DNA of 49,604 nucleotides from the NCBI RefSeq assembly GCF_036906915.1, contig NZ_JBAKHX010000064.1:1-49604 (forward strand). Direction: 5' to 3'. Made by a program: the position numbers and the translations under genes. This document shows, one piece after another, positions 1 to 10,174 of the stretch (the stretch's first letter is position 1; every line of letters begins with the position of its first letter). The notes under the pieces are model-generated. The model did not search any database and was not told the DNA's origin. It was given only the letters and a program-made list of their open reading frames with translations. This stretch comes from Phytohabitans sp036906915 (GTDB taxonomy: Bacteria > Actinomycetota > Actinomycetes > Mycobacteriales > Micromonosporaceae).

Positions 1-129
1 CGCTCGGCGGGACGCGGTCGCGGCGGGCGGTCGCGGCGGGCGGCGAGGTGCGGCGGCCGCGGCGCGGCGGCGAGGTGCGGTCGCGCCGGTGGCGGCGGTT
101 GGGGTGCGGCGGTTGGGGTGCGGGTGGGT
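1..129. repeat. GC-rich low-complexity intergenic DNA
   Basis: This stretch lies downstream of the malic enzyme gene, which ends at 130 on the minus strand. It is made of short, imperfect direct repeats: GCGGCGGGCGGTC occurs near the start, GGCGAGGTGCGG twice, and GGCGGTTGGGGTGC in tandem near 93-120. No convincing reading frame with a ribosome binding site was seen. It resembles the low-complexity sequence at the other end of the window. Confidence 0.5.
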
Positions 130-1533
130 CTAGGACCTTGTCACCGTCGCGGCCACCGCGGTGGCTACGGCTGGGGAGACGCGGGGGTCGAAGACGCTGG
201 GGACGATAACCGTGGGGTTGATCTTTTCCTCACCCACTACGTCGGCGATGGCGCGGGCTGCCGCGAGGGCCATCTCCTCGGTGAACTCGGTCGCGTGGGC
301 GTCCAGCATGCCCCGGAAGACGCCGGGGAACGCGAGCACGTTGTTGATCTGGTTCGGCTGGTCGGAGCGGCCGGTCGCCACGACCGCGGCGTGCTTGCGG
401 GCCTCCCGCGGGTCGACCTCGGGATCGGGGTTGGCCAGGGCGAACACGATCGCGCCGGGCGCCATCGCGGCGATGTCGTCGCCGGTGAGCAGGTTGGGCG
501 CGCTGACGCCGATGAACACGTCCGCGCCGCGCATCGCGCCGGGCAGGTCGCCCGAGTACCCCTCCTTGTTGGTGTTTTCGGCCAGCCACCGCCAGGACGG
601 GGTTAGGTCCGGCATACCGAGGTGAAGGGCGCCCTTCCGGTCGTACGCGATGATGTCGCCGACCCCCTGCCGCAACAGCAGCTTCATGATCGCGGTGCCG
701 GCGGCGCCGGCTCCGGAGACGACCACCCGCACGTCTTCGAGGCGCTTGCCCACGACGCGCAGCGCGTTCGTCAGCGCGGCCAGCACGCAGATCGCGGTGC
801 CGTGCTGGTCGTCGTGGAAGACCGGGATGTCGAGCAGCTCGCGCAGCCGTGCCTCGATCTCGAAGCAGCGCGGCGCCGCGATGTCTTCCAGGTTGATCCC
901 GCCGTACGCGGGCGCGATCGCCTGCACGATCCGCACGATCTCGTCGGTGTCCTGGGTGTCGAGCACCACCGGCCACGCGTCGACCCCGCCGAACCGCTTG
1001 AACAGGGCAGCCTTGCCCTCCATGACCGGTAGCGAGGCGGCCGGTCCGATGTTGCCAAGGCCCAGTACGGCGGTGCCGTCGGTCACCACGGCGACCGTGT
1101 TGCGCTTGATGGTGAGGCGGCGCGCGTCTTCCGGGTTTTCGGCGATGGCCAGGCAGACCCGGGCCACGCCGGGGGTGTACGCCCGGGACAGCTCGTCGCG
1201 GTTGCGGAGCGCGACCTTCGGGGTGACTTCGATCTTGCCGCCGAGGTGCAGCAGGAACGTGCGGTCCGAGACCTTGTGCACGGTGACGCCGGGCAGCACC
1301 TCGAGCGCCTTTACCACCTGATCGGCGTGGCCGGAGTCGGCCGTGTCACAGGTGAGGTCTACGGTGACCCGGACGTGGTCGGAGTCGACGACGTCGAGCG
1401 CGGTGACGATCGCGCCTGCCTCCCCGACACAGGTGGTCAGCCGTCCGATCGACGAGGCGTCGGCGGTGACGCTGACCCGGATGGTGATGGAGAAACCTGC
1501 GCTGGGCAGGCGGGTTGTCGGCACGCTGTTCAT
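130..1533 (-). CDS. NAD-dependent malic enzyme with N-terminal ACT domain
   Basis: Oxidative decarboxylation of malate to pyruvate in the cytoplasm, linking the TCA cycle to pyruvate. The 467-residue protein starts with an ACT-like regulatory domain (about residues 14-90, beginning SITIRVSVTADASSIGRL). The malic enzyme N-terminal domain follows, with YTPGVARVC and the TDGTAVLGLGNIGP stretch. INLEDIAAPRCFEIE and FHDDQHGTA supply metal and substrate contacts. The NAD-binding domain has the GAGAAG loop near residue 275, and the end carries ALANPDPE and NQINNVLAFPG. The bacterial malic enzyme core is about 390 residues, so the extra length is the ACT domain, which suggests allosteric control by a small ligand (inference). 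The ATG at 1533 has only a weak ribosome binding site. It is divergent from hflX. Confidence 0.93.
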   Translation of the reverse strand: MNSVPTTRLPSAGFSITIRVSVTADASSIGRLTTCVGEAGAIVTALDVVDSDHVRVTVDLTCDTADSGHADQVVKALEVLPGVTVHKVSDRTFLLHLGGKIEVTPKVALRNRDELSRAYTPGVARVCLAIAENPEDARRLTIKRNTVAVVTDGTAVLGLGNIGPAASLPVMEGKAALFKRFGGVDAWPVVLDTQDTDEIVRIVQAIAPAYGGINLEDIAAPRCFEIEARLRELLDIPVFHDDQHGTAICVLAALTNALRVVGKRLEDVRVVVSGAGAAGTAIMKLLLRQGVGDIIAYDRKGALHLGMPDLTPSWRWLAENTNKEGYSGDLPGAMRGADVFIGVSAPNLLTGDDIAAMAPGAIVFALANPDPEVDPREARKHAAVVATGRSDQPNQINNVLAFPGVFRGMLDAHATEFTEEMALAAARAIADVVGEEKINPTVIVPSVFDPRVSPAVATAVAATVTRS

Positions 1534-1623
1534 TGTTACCAGCGCCCGTTAAGCAGGTGCGATCCGGGGACCGGCGTGCCACCATTGACGGGTCGGACCA
1601 GACCAAACGGACAGGAGACAGGC

Positions 1624-3033
1624 TTGCCGGACTTCGTTCTATCCAGCGATGACGCCACGACGGGTGAGCTGGAGCTGGAAGATCGGCACGCACTGCGCCG
1701 GGTCGCCGGGCTTTCGACCGAACTCACCGATGTCACCGAGGTCGAATACCGCCAGCTGCGGCTGGAGCGGGTCGTGCTGGTCGGCGTCTGGACCGAGGGC
1801 ACCATGACCGACGCGGAAAACTCGCTCGTCGAGTTGGCCGCGCTCGCCGAGACGGCCGGCTCTCAGGTGCTCGAAGGGCTGATCCAGCGGCGTTCGCGTC
1901 CCGACCCCGCCACCTACGTCGGCCGGGGCAAGGTCGACGAGCTGGGCACGGTGGTCGAGTCGACCGGCGCCGACACGGTGATCTGCGACGGCGAGCTCTC
2001 CCCGTCCCAGCTGCGCAATCTGGAGCAGCGCACCAAGGTCAAGGTGATCGACCGCACCGCGCTGATCCTCGACATCTTCGCCCAGCACGCCAAGAGCAAG
2101 GAGGGCAAGGCGCAGGTCGAGCTGGCTCAGCTCGAATACCTGCTGCCGCGCCTGCGCGGTTGGGGTGAGGCGCTGTCGCGGCAGACCGGCGGCAGCGGGC
2201 GTGGCGGCGGCGCCGGTGGCGGCGTGGGCCTGCGTGGTCCCGGTGAGACCAAGCTCGAGACCGACCGGCGGCGCATCCGCATGCGCATCTCCCGGCTGCG
2301 CCGGGAGATCAAGGGCATGCGCACGGTGCGCCGGACCATGCGCGCCGGCCGCGCGAAAAACCTGGTGCCCGCGGTCGCGATCGCCGGATACACCAACGCG
2401 GGTAAGTCCAGCCTGCTCAACAGGCTGACCGGCGCTGGCGTACTGGTCGAAGACGCGCTCTTCGCCACCCTCGACCCGACCACGCGGCGGGCGGAGACCG
2501 GCGACGGGCGGGTCTACACGCTCGCCGACACGGTCGGTTTCGTCCGGCACCTGCCGCACCAGATCGTCGAGGCGTTCCGTTCGACCCTGGAGGAGGTGGC
2601 CGACGCCGACCTGGTCGTGCACGTGGTCGACGGCGCCGACCCCGATCCCGAGGGGCAGGTGCGGGCGGTGCGGGAGGTGCTGGCCGAGGTCGGCGCCGAC
2701 AAGCTGCCCGAGCTCCTGGTCGTCAACAAGATCGACGCGGCCGACGAAGAGACGCTGCTGCGACTGAAGCGCACCTGGCCCGAGGCGGTCTTCGTCTCGG
2801 CCCGGCGGGGCACCGGCATCGACGAGCTGCGCGCCACGATCGAGGGACGCCTGCCGCGACCGGCCGTCGAGGTGCGGGCCACCGTGCCGTACGACCGGGG
2901 TGACCTGGTCGCGCGGGTGCACCGCAGGGGCGAGGTGCTCGGCACCGAGCACACCGGCGCGGGCACCGAGCTGCACGTGCGGGTCGACGAGGCGCTGGCG
3001 GCGGAGTTGGCTCCCTACGCTCACGCCGGGTGA
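1624..3033 (+). CDS. hflX: GTPase HflX
   Basis: Ribosome-associated GTPase that binds 50S subunits and, in characterised family members, splits stalled 70S ribosomes. The N-terminal HflX domain (about residues 60-220) contains ATYVGRGKVDEL and the conserved HAKSKEGKAQVELAQL segment. A glycine-rich linker and the family signature GPGETKLETDRR follow. The G domain has a P-loop GYTNAGKSS, switch II DTVGFVRHLP and specificity motif VNKID. I place the start at TTG 1624 because AGGAGA lies 5 nt upstream at 1613-1618. The open frame runs further back, but that part overlaps the divergent malic enzyme gene. From TTG the protein is 469 residues, near the usual family length. In mycobacteria hflX also lies close to lexA. 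Confidence 0.93.
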   Translation: MPDFVLSSDDATTGELELEDRHALRRVAGLSTELTDVTEVEYRQLRLERVVLVGVWTEGTMTDAENSLVELAALAETAGSQVLEGLIQRRSRPDPATYVGRGKVDELGTVVESTGADTVICDGELSPSQLRNLEQRTKVKVIDRTALILDIFAQHAKSKEGKAQVELAQLEYLLPRLRGWGEALSRQTGGSGRGGGAGGGVGLRGPGETKLETDRRRIRMRISRLRREIKGMRTVRRTMRAGRAKNLVPAVAIAGYTNAGKSSLLNRLTGAGVLVEDALFATLDPTTRRAETGDGRVYTLADTVGFVRHLPHQIVEAFRSTLEEVADADLVVHVVDGADPDPEGQVRAVREVLAEVGADKLPELLVVNKIDAADEETLLRLKRTWPEAVFVSARRGTGIDELRATIEGRLPRPAVEVRATVPYDRGDLVARVHRRGEVLGTEHTGAGTELHVRVDEALAAELAPYAHAG

Positions 3034-3084
3034 CTGATCAAATCGGCTACCCGGCGGTAGGCGTCGACATGCGACACTGAACGG

Positions 3085-4494
3085 ATGCGTCGTGTGGTTG
3101 CGTGCAGCCTGGCTGCCCTTGGCCTGGTGGGACTCAGTTTGGTGGCTTCGGCCACTCCCGCGTTGGCCGCCGGTAAGAAGGTCTGCACCATCGCGGACAG
3201 CAAGCTCGACGAGCTGTCCGGGTTGATCGCGACCTCCAAGGGCTACATCGTCATCAACGACAGCAGCGAGCAGGCCAGCCGCAAGCGCATCTTCTACCTC
3301 GGCAGCAAGTGCGCGGTCACGAAGAGCGTGCAGTACAGCGGCGCCGGGCCGCGTGACACCGAAGACCTGGCGGTGTCGCCGGACGGCAAGACGCTGTGGG
3401 TCGCGGACATCGGCGACAACCCCGACAGCACCGAGCGGCGGTCGAACGTCGGGCTGTGGAGCATGCCGATCGACGGCTCCAAGAAGCCGACCCTCCACCG
3501 GCTCAGCTACCCGGACGGCAAGCACGACGCCGAGGCGCTGCTGATGAACGGCGACGGCACCCCGATCATCATCACGAAGACCGGTGGCAAGGCGGGCCTC
3601 TACAGCCCTGCGGCGGGTGCCATGAAGGCCAACAACGAGACGCCGGTCGCGATGACCAAGGTGGGCGAGGTCACGCTGCCGAAGACCACGACCGACAACC
3701 CGTTCGGCGCGATCGGGCGGCTGATGGTCACGGGCGCGGCCCGCTCGCCCGACGGCAGCAAGGTCGCGCTGCGCACCTACGCCGACGCGTTCGAGTACGA
3801 GGTGTCGGGCGGTGACGTGGTCAAGGCGCTCACCAGCGGCGAGCCGCGGGTGACGGCGCTCGTCAGCGACCAGTTCGGTGAGGCGCTGGCATACAGCGCG
3901 GACGGCAAGAGCTTCCTCACGGTCTCCGACCTGGGCGAGCTCGACTCCGATGTGGACAACAACGTGTATCAGTACACGCCGTCCACGGCTGCGCCCAAGG
4001 CGACCACCGCGGCCACGGTGGGTGGCGCCGACAATGCGGCCAACTCCCGGTCATGGATCGACGAGCTGACGCTGAAAGACATCACGTACATGATCGGCGC
4101 GGTGGGTGTGCTCGGCGCGCTACTCGTGGGCGCCGGGGTCTTCGGCATCCTGCGGGCCCGCGGCCGGCCGCCCGCCGGCCCGGCTGGCGCCAAGGGCAAG
4201 AAGAAGGGCGGTCCTGATCCGACCGTGGGGCGGCAGCCGGTGCCCGGGGCGAGCAGCGCGGTGTCCGCGGTGGGTGCCGACCGGCCGTACGCGGGCAGCG
4301 GGTACGACGACTACGACCGGCAGAACGTCCGGCCGGACCGGCCCGCCGACGACTACCAGCCGGCGGGCCAGGTTTACGGCTCGCGACCCGGCGGTGGCTC
4401 CGGAGGTTCGGGGGGCGTTTACGGCACCCCCCGACCGAACGTCTACGGCGGCCCGCCGAGCCAGAACGGCTATCCGGAAAGCCGCCCGTACTAG
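3085..4494 (+). CDS. Secreted, C-terminally membrane-anchored propeller-like protein
   Basis: Function unknown. A signal peptide is clear: MRR, a hydrophobic stretch, then ATPALAA around residue 28. Residues about 30-320 have repeated motifs typical of beta-propellers, such as AVSPDGKTLWVADIGDN and ARSPDGSKVAL. These recall SdiA-regulated or phytase-esterase-like propellers. A transmembrane helix follows at about residues 335-358, with a positive RARGR stop-transfer. The last 100 residues are a cytoplasmic Gly/Pro/Tyr/Arg-rich tail, low in complexity. The architecture therefore puts an extracellular sensor or binding propeller on a short intracellular tail (inference). No strong ribosome binding site precedes ATG 3085. 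It follows hflX by 51 bp on the same strand and converges with lexA. Confidence 0.8.
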   Translation: MRRVVACSLAALGLVGLSLVASATPALAAGKKVCTIADSKLDELSGLIATSKGYIVINDSSEQASRKRIFYLGSKCAVTKSVQYSGAGPRDTEDLAVSPDGKTLWVADIGDNPDSTERRSNVGLWSMPIDGSKKPTLHRLSYPDGKHDAEALLMNGDGTPIIITKTGGKAGLYSPAAGAMKANNETPVAMTKVGEVTLPKTTTDNPFGAIGRLMVTGAARSPDGSKVALRTYADAFEYEVSGGDVVKALTSGEPRVTALVSDQFGEALAYSADGKSFLTVSDLGELDSDVDNNVYQYTPSTAAPKATTAATVGGADNAANSRSWIDELTLKDITYMIGAVGVLGALLVGAGVFGILRARGRPPAGPAGAKGKKKGGPDPTVGRQPVPGASSAVSAVGADRPYAGSGYDDYDRQNVRPDRPADDYQPAGQVYGSRPGGGSGGSGGVYGTPRPNVYGGPPSQNGYPESRPY

Positions 4495-4530
4495 GGTCGC
4501 CTTCGGGTCCAGCTAGGAGCCGTGGCGACC
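4495..4530. terminator. Possible bidirectional hairpin between convergent genes
   Basis: GGTCGCC at 4495-4501 can pair with GGCGACC at 4524-4530 across a 22-nt loop. It fills the 38-bp gap between the stop codons of the propeller protein gene and lexA. The stem is short and the loop long, so its role as a terminator is uncertain. Confidence 0.3.
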
Positions 4531-4532
4531 AT

Positions 4533-5333
4533 CTATTTGACTCGGCGGAGCACTGCTACGACGCGACCCAGGATCGTGGCGTCGTCGCCGGGGATCGGGT
4601 CGAATGCCGGGTTTTGCGGCATCAGCCACACATGTCCGTCGCGGCGGCGGTAGGTCTTCACGGTCGCCTCGCCCTCGATCATCGCGGCCACGATGTCACC
4701 CGCGTTGGCGGTCGGCTGCTGCCGGACGACCACCCAGTCGCCGTCGCAGATGGCCGCGTCGAGCATCGAGTCGCCCTTGACTTGGAGCATGAAGACCTCG
4801 CCCTCGCCGACGAGCTCGCGCGGCAGCGGGAAGATGTCTTCGACAGCCTGCTCGGCGAGGATCGGGCCACCGGCGGCGATCCGGCCCAGCATCGGCACGT
4901 ACGCCGGCGCGGGGCGCTGCGCCCGAGCCGTCTCGTCGTCCATGAGGTCGCTCGGTGGCCGCACGTCGACGGCGCGCGGCCTGTTGGGGTCGCGCCGCAG
5001 GAAGCCCTTACGCTCCAGCTCCTTCAGCTGGTAGGCGACGCTCGACGGGGACACCAGCCCCACCGCCTCGCCGATCTCGCGGACGCTGGGCGGGTACCCG
5101 TACCTCTCCACCCAGTCGCGGATGAACTCGAGGATCCGGCGTTGCCGGGCCGTGAGGTCGGCGTTGACGAGGTCGGGGAAGGAGCTGACCACGGGCGTGA
5201 CGGCGCGCAACTGCGGCTGCTCACCGGTGCGCGACCGCGCCGAACTTCGCCGCCGGCCTGCGGGCGCCGGAGCCGCTGCCTTGGCGGCCTTCTGCTGCTG
5301 CGGTTGCCGGCTGCTCCGGTCGTTGGTCGCCAC
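4533..5333 (-). CDS. lexA: LexA repressor, SOS regulator
   Basis: Represses SOS genes and inactivates itself by RecA-stimulated autocleavage. The winged HTH lies at about residues 65-130 (LTARQRRILEFIRDW, YPPSVREIGEAVGL, SPSSVAYQLKELE). The C-terminal S24 peptidase domain has the Ala-Gly cleavage site in GRIAAGGPI, the nucleophile Ser in KGDSMLDAAI, and the general-base Lys in GEATVKTYRR. The start is GTG 5333, because GGGAGG lies just upstream; this gives 266 residues with a basic Gln/Ala/Arg-rich N-terminal extension before the HTH. The open frame continues upstream but crosses the SOS operators. The position, divergent from a LysM membrane protein and next to nrdR, matches M. tuberculosis lexA-Rv2719c-nrdR (recalled). 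An SOS box 104 bp upstream indicates autoregulation. Confidence 0.95.
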   Translation of the reverse strand: MATNDRSSRQPQQQKAAKAAAPAPAGRRRSSARSRTGEQPQLRAVTPVVSSFPDLVNADLTARQRRILEFIRDWVERYGYPPSVREIGEAVGLVSPSSVAYQLKELERKGFLRRDPNRPRAVDVRPPSDLMDDETARAQRPAPAYVPMLGRIAAGGPILAEQAVEDIFPLPRELVGEGEVFMLQVKGDSMLDAAICDGDWVVVRQQPTANAGDIVAAMIEGEATVKTYRRRDGHVWLMPQNPAFDPIPGDDATILGRVVAVLRRVK

Positions 5334-5436
5334 GGGTCCGTCCTCCCTCTCGTCGGTATGTCCCGCCGGCGCGTTGCCTCGGTATTGCCTCATGGTTCCA
5401 GCGGTTGCCTCACGGTATAGCTGAGATCGGTTAGTT

Positions 5437-5452
5437 TCAAACATCTGTACGA
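5437..5452. promoter_or_regulatory. SOS (LexA) box, lexA side
   Basis: TCAAACATCTGTACGA matches the actinobacterial LexA operator TCGAAC-N4-GTTCGA with two mismatches. On the minus strand it overlaps a -35-like TTGAAA that is followed, after about 15 nt, by a -10-like TATACC. It would therefore cover the lexA promoter. Confidence 0.7.
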
Positions 5453-5487
5453 CCTCACCCCGGCGTGTCGCGTCGCTGGGCTCGACA

Positions 5488-5542
5488 TCGCACGCGTGTT
5501 CTGATACCAATCGTACGTCCGTTCTATCGAACTTCTGTTCGA
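5488..5542. promoter_or_regulatory. Cluster of SOS boxes in front of the LysM gene
   Basis: 5527-5542 reads TCGAACTTCTGTTCGA, a perfect LexA operator. It ends 14 nt before the ATG of the LysM gene. A second site, TCGTACGTCCGTTCTA at 5511-5526, abuts it directly and has two mismatches. A weaker one with three mismatches lies at 5488-5503. The operators sit between lexA and the LysM gene and could control both, but the perfect site is placed to shut off the LysM gene. Confidence 0.8.
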
Positions 5543-5556
5543 TCTTGGGGGTCGAT

Positions 5557-5877
5557 ATGCACGCGGTGGGGGTACACACGCAGGTCAAGCCCAGGCTGCG
5601 GCTGACCCGGCGAGGTCGGCTCGTGCTCTTCGCCTTGTTCCTTCTGCTCTCGGCGGGCGTCATCGTGCTCGGCGCCACCGCCTCCCGCGCGGCCGATCCG
5701 CCCGCGGCGACCGTCACGATGGTCGTCCAGGAGGGTGACACCCTTTGGTCGATCGCCGGCCGGTACTTCCCGGATCGCGATCCGGTCGCCGCCGTGGAGA
5801 CCATCCGCCGCGTCAACCGCCTCGACGGCTACGACGTCTACGCGGGCCAGGAGCTCGCCCTTCCGCACCGCCGGTAG
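5557..5877 (+). CDS. Small LysM membrane protein, probable SOS-induced cell division suppressor
   Basis: A 106-residue protein: a basic N-terminal cytoplasmic tail, one transmembrane helix (about residues 21-44), then an extracellular LysM domain (about 54-103, with VQEGDTLWSIAGRYFP and YAGQELALP). This is the architecture of B. subtilis YneA and of the mycobacterial Rv2719c and corynebacterial DivS group, which block septation during DNA damage and are coded beside lexA. ATG 5557 follows a GGGGGT ribosome binding site. A TTG at 5545 is possible but too close to the operator. A perfect LexA box directly upstream supports SOS control. Division inhibition is inferred from position, operator and fold. 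A plain peptidoglycan-binding role cannot be excluded. Confidence 0.85.
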   Translation: MHAVGVHTQVKPRLRLTRRGRLVLFALFLLLSAGVIVLGATASRAADPPAATVTMVVQEGDTLWSIAGRYFPDRDPVAAVETIRRVNRLDGYDVYAGQELALPHRR

Positions 5878-5946
5878 TCACCTCGACACGCCTGTGTCGG
5901 ATGTGCCGGTCAACTTGCGCCGGCGCCTCCGCTGGCATACCGTCGA

Positions 5947-6005
5947 CCCCTAGATGTAGTAGTTACAGGGGTGTAAGTCCTCCACAGGTTGGGTTTAACT
6001 ACCCA
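5947..6005. promoter_or_regulatory. Putative pair of NrdR boxes
   Basis: CCCCTAGATGTAGTAG at 5947-5962 resembles the NrdR box consensus (ACACWATATATWGTGT) and actinobacterial examples I recall. A second imperfect palindrome, TGGGTTTAACTACCCA at 5990-6005, lies 43 bp away (start to start), about four helical turns. Paired boxes on the same DNA face are usual for NrdR. They lie upstream of nrdR-nrdJ, consistent with autorepression when dATP/ATP is high. The second box is weak. Confidence 0.5.
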
Positions 6006-6009
6006 CAGG

Positions 6010-6110
6010 TTTTCCACACGTAACGCGCAGCGTTGTCCACAGGCACAGGACGGCGGTGCTCGTTTTGCGTGCCCGGAAACTGTCGGTGGGTGGGCCTAGC
6101 CTGTGGACAT
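6010..6110. promoter_or_regulatory. DnaA-box-like cluster upstream of nrdR
   Basis: TTGTCCACA at 6033-6041 is the exact Streptomyces-type DnaA box. TTTTCCACA at 6010-6018 and TGTGGACAT at 6102-6110 (reverse strand ATGTCCACA) each differ by one base. Three such sites in 100 bp, directly before a ribonucleotide reductase operon, suggest DnaA input. A -10-like TAGCCT at 6097-6102 overlaps the last site. Confidence 0.45.
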
Positions 6111-6127
6111 GGAAGGGGGGTGTGTCG

Positions 6128-6613
6128 ATGCGGTGCCCATACTGCCGACACGCTGACTCCCGGGTCGTCGACTCGCGTGAGGCCGACGACGGCCAGCTGA
6201 TCCGCCGCCGCCGGTCGTGTCCGGCATGTGGCAAGCGGTTCACGACCGTCGAAGAGGCGGTGCTCGCCGTTGTCAAGCGGAGCGGGGTGACCGAGCCGTT
6301 CAGCCGGACGAAGATCATGGGTGGGGTCCGCAAGGCGTGCCAGGGTCGCCCGGTCGACGACGATGCGCTCGCGCTTCTCGCGCAGAAGGTCGAGGAGTCC
6401 GTCCGGGCTCGCGGCGCGGCCGAGATCCCCAGCCACGACGTGGGCCTGGCGATCCTGGGGCCGCTGCGCGAGCTCGACGAGGTGGCCTACCTGCGTTTCG
6501 CGAGTGTCTACCGGTCGTTCGAGTCACTGAGCGATTTCGAGCGTGAGATCTCCGCGCTACGGGCGTCGCGCGACGACGCCAGCCAGGTGGAGGAGTCCGC
6601 TACATCCGCTTAG
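6128..6613 (+). CDS. nrdR: Transcriptional repressor NrdR
   Basis: ATP/dATP-sensing repressor of ribonucleotide reductase genes. The N-terminal zinc ribbon is complete: MRCPYC, with a second pair SCPACGKRFTT. The ATP-cone domain covers about residues 46-136 (VVKRSGVTEPFSRTKIMGG, then EELDEVAYLRFASVYRSF-like residues). I use ATG 6128, preceded by GGAAGGGGGG, because the zinc ribbon begins at this Met; the longer upstream frame adds 24 unrelated residues. The protein is 161 residues, the normal family length. nrdJ follows 42 bp downstream, almost surely in the same operon. Confidence 0.96.
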   Translation: MRCPYCRHADSRVVDSREADDGQLIRRRRSCPACGKRFTTVEEAVLAVVKRSGVTEPFSRTKIMGGVRKACQGRPVDDDALALLAQKVEESVRARGAAEIPSHDVGLAILGPLRELDEVAYLRFASVYRSFESLSDFEREISALRASRDDASQVEESATSA

Positions 6614-6655
6614 TACGTGTTTTTGATCTAGCTGTGGTTCGAGGGGGCATGTGAG

Positions 6656-9505
<2,850 letters not shown>

Positions 9506-9536
9506 CAGGTCGGCGCCAGCTCCGCCCGTCATCCCG

Positions 9537-9597
9537 TCGATCAAGGGCAAACGCACATGGTTGGATCTCTAAGCCACGTGCGTTTGCCCTTGACAGA
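9537..9597 (+). repeat. Palindromic intergenic element, copy 1
   Basis: Left arm TCAAGGGCAAACGCACATGG (9541-9560) and right arm CCACGTGCGTTTGCCCTTGA (9574-9593) are inverted copies with one mismatch around a 13-nt loop containing GGATCTC. It lies between the convergent nrdJ and lipoprotein genes and could act as a bidirectional terminator. Unlike the other five copies it lacks the third partial arm. The loop sequence sets its orientation as plus. Confidence 0.85.
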
Positions 9598-9601
9598 CGG
9601 A

Positions 9602-10150
9602 TCAAGCCTCGGCGCGCTCGACGGCCTTGGCCAGCTCGACCAGCTTCACCGACAGCTCCTCGGCGGTGGCCTTCGGCTCGTCTCTCACACACGTGTACCG
9701 CAGGGTGATCAGCCGCTTGTCACCGGTCAGCCACCCCACCTCGGCGGTTGGCCCGGTCTTGCCGGCCGCTGTCCGGGCCGTCCGGTACGCGGCCTTGCCC
9801 AGCCCCTTGACCGTCTTCGCACCGTCCGGTGCGATCTCCGAGGTGAACGTCGCCGCATCCGCGGCGGTCTCCGTCACCGACAGCATCAGGTCCGGGTGCG
9901 GCGCGCCGTTCGCCTGCACCACGCAGGTGGCCGTGTCCTTGTGCGCGCTGGCGGCCGCGACGTCGAACCGGGTGCCCAGCACCTCTTCGATCGCGCCGTA
10001 GTCGAGCAGCCCGCACACGCCGCCCGCCGAGGCGGCCGGAAACGTCGCGACAGCGGGTGCCGGAGCCGGCGGGGTGGTCACCTCCGCCTCGTCGCCGCAC
10101 CCGGCGGCCGCCACCAGCAGCAACCCCGCGCCGAATCTACGCGCAGCCAT
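9602..10150 (-). CDS. DUF3558-like secreted lipoprotein
   Basis: A lipoprotein signal (RRFGAGLLLVAAAGC, lipobox AAAGC) leads to a mature domain with paired cysteines (GGVCGLLDY and TATCVVQ, plus RYTCVRDE). This layout matches DUF3558-type actinobacterial lipoproteins of unknown function. I use ATG 10150. A GTG at 10165 is equally open and neither has a good ribosome binding site. The stop codon lies 9 bp from the palindromic element that separates it from nrdJ. It follows lhgO by 24 bp on the same strand and may be cotranscribed. Confidence 0.75.
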   Translation of the reverse strand: MAARRFGAGLLLVAAAGCGDEAEVTTPPAPAPAVATFPAASAGGVCGLLDYGAIEEVLGTRFDVAAASAHKDTATCVVQANGAPHPDLMLSVTETAADAATFTSEIAPDGAKTVKGLGKAAYRTARTAAGKTGPTAEVGWLTGDKRLITLRYTCVRDEPKATAEELSVKLVELAKAVERAEA

Positions 10151-10174
10151 ACGCACGGCGGACACCCTAGATGC

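Noticed and set aside
5341..5425. Three TTGCCTC direct repeats upstream of lexA
   Set aside because: Short and unevenly spaced (about 29 and 20 bp). No known regulator site matches, so chance is more likely.
9506..9601. Simple Rho-independent terminator after nrdJ
   Set aside because: The hairpin here is the palindromic element found elsewhere, so it is reported as a repeat; a termination role is only inferred.
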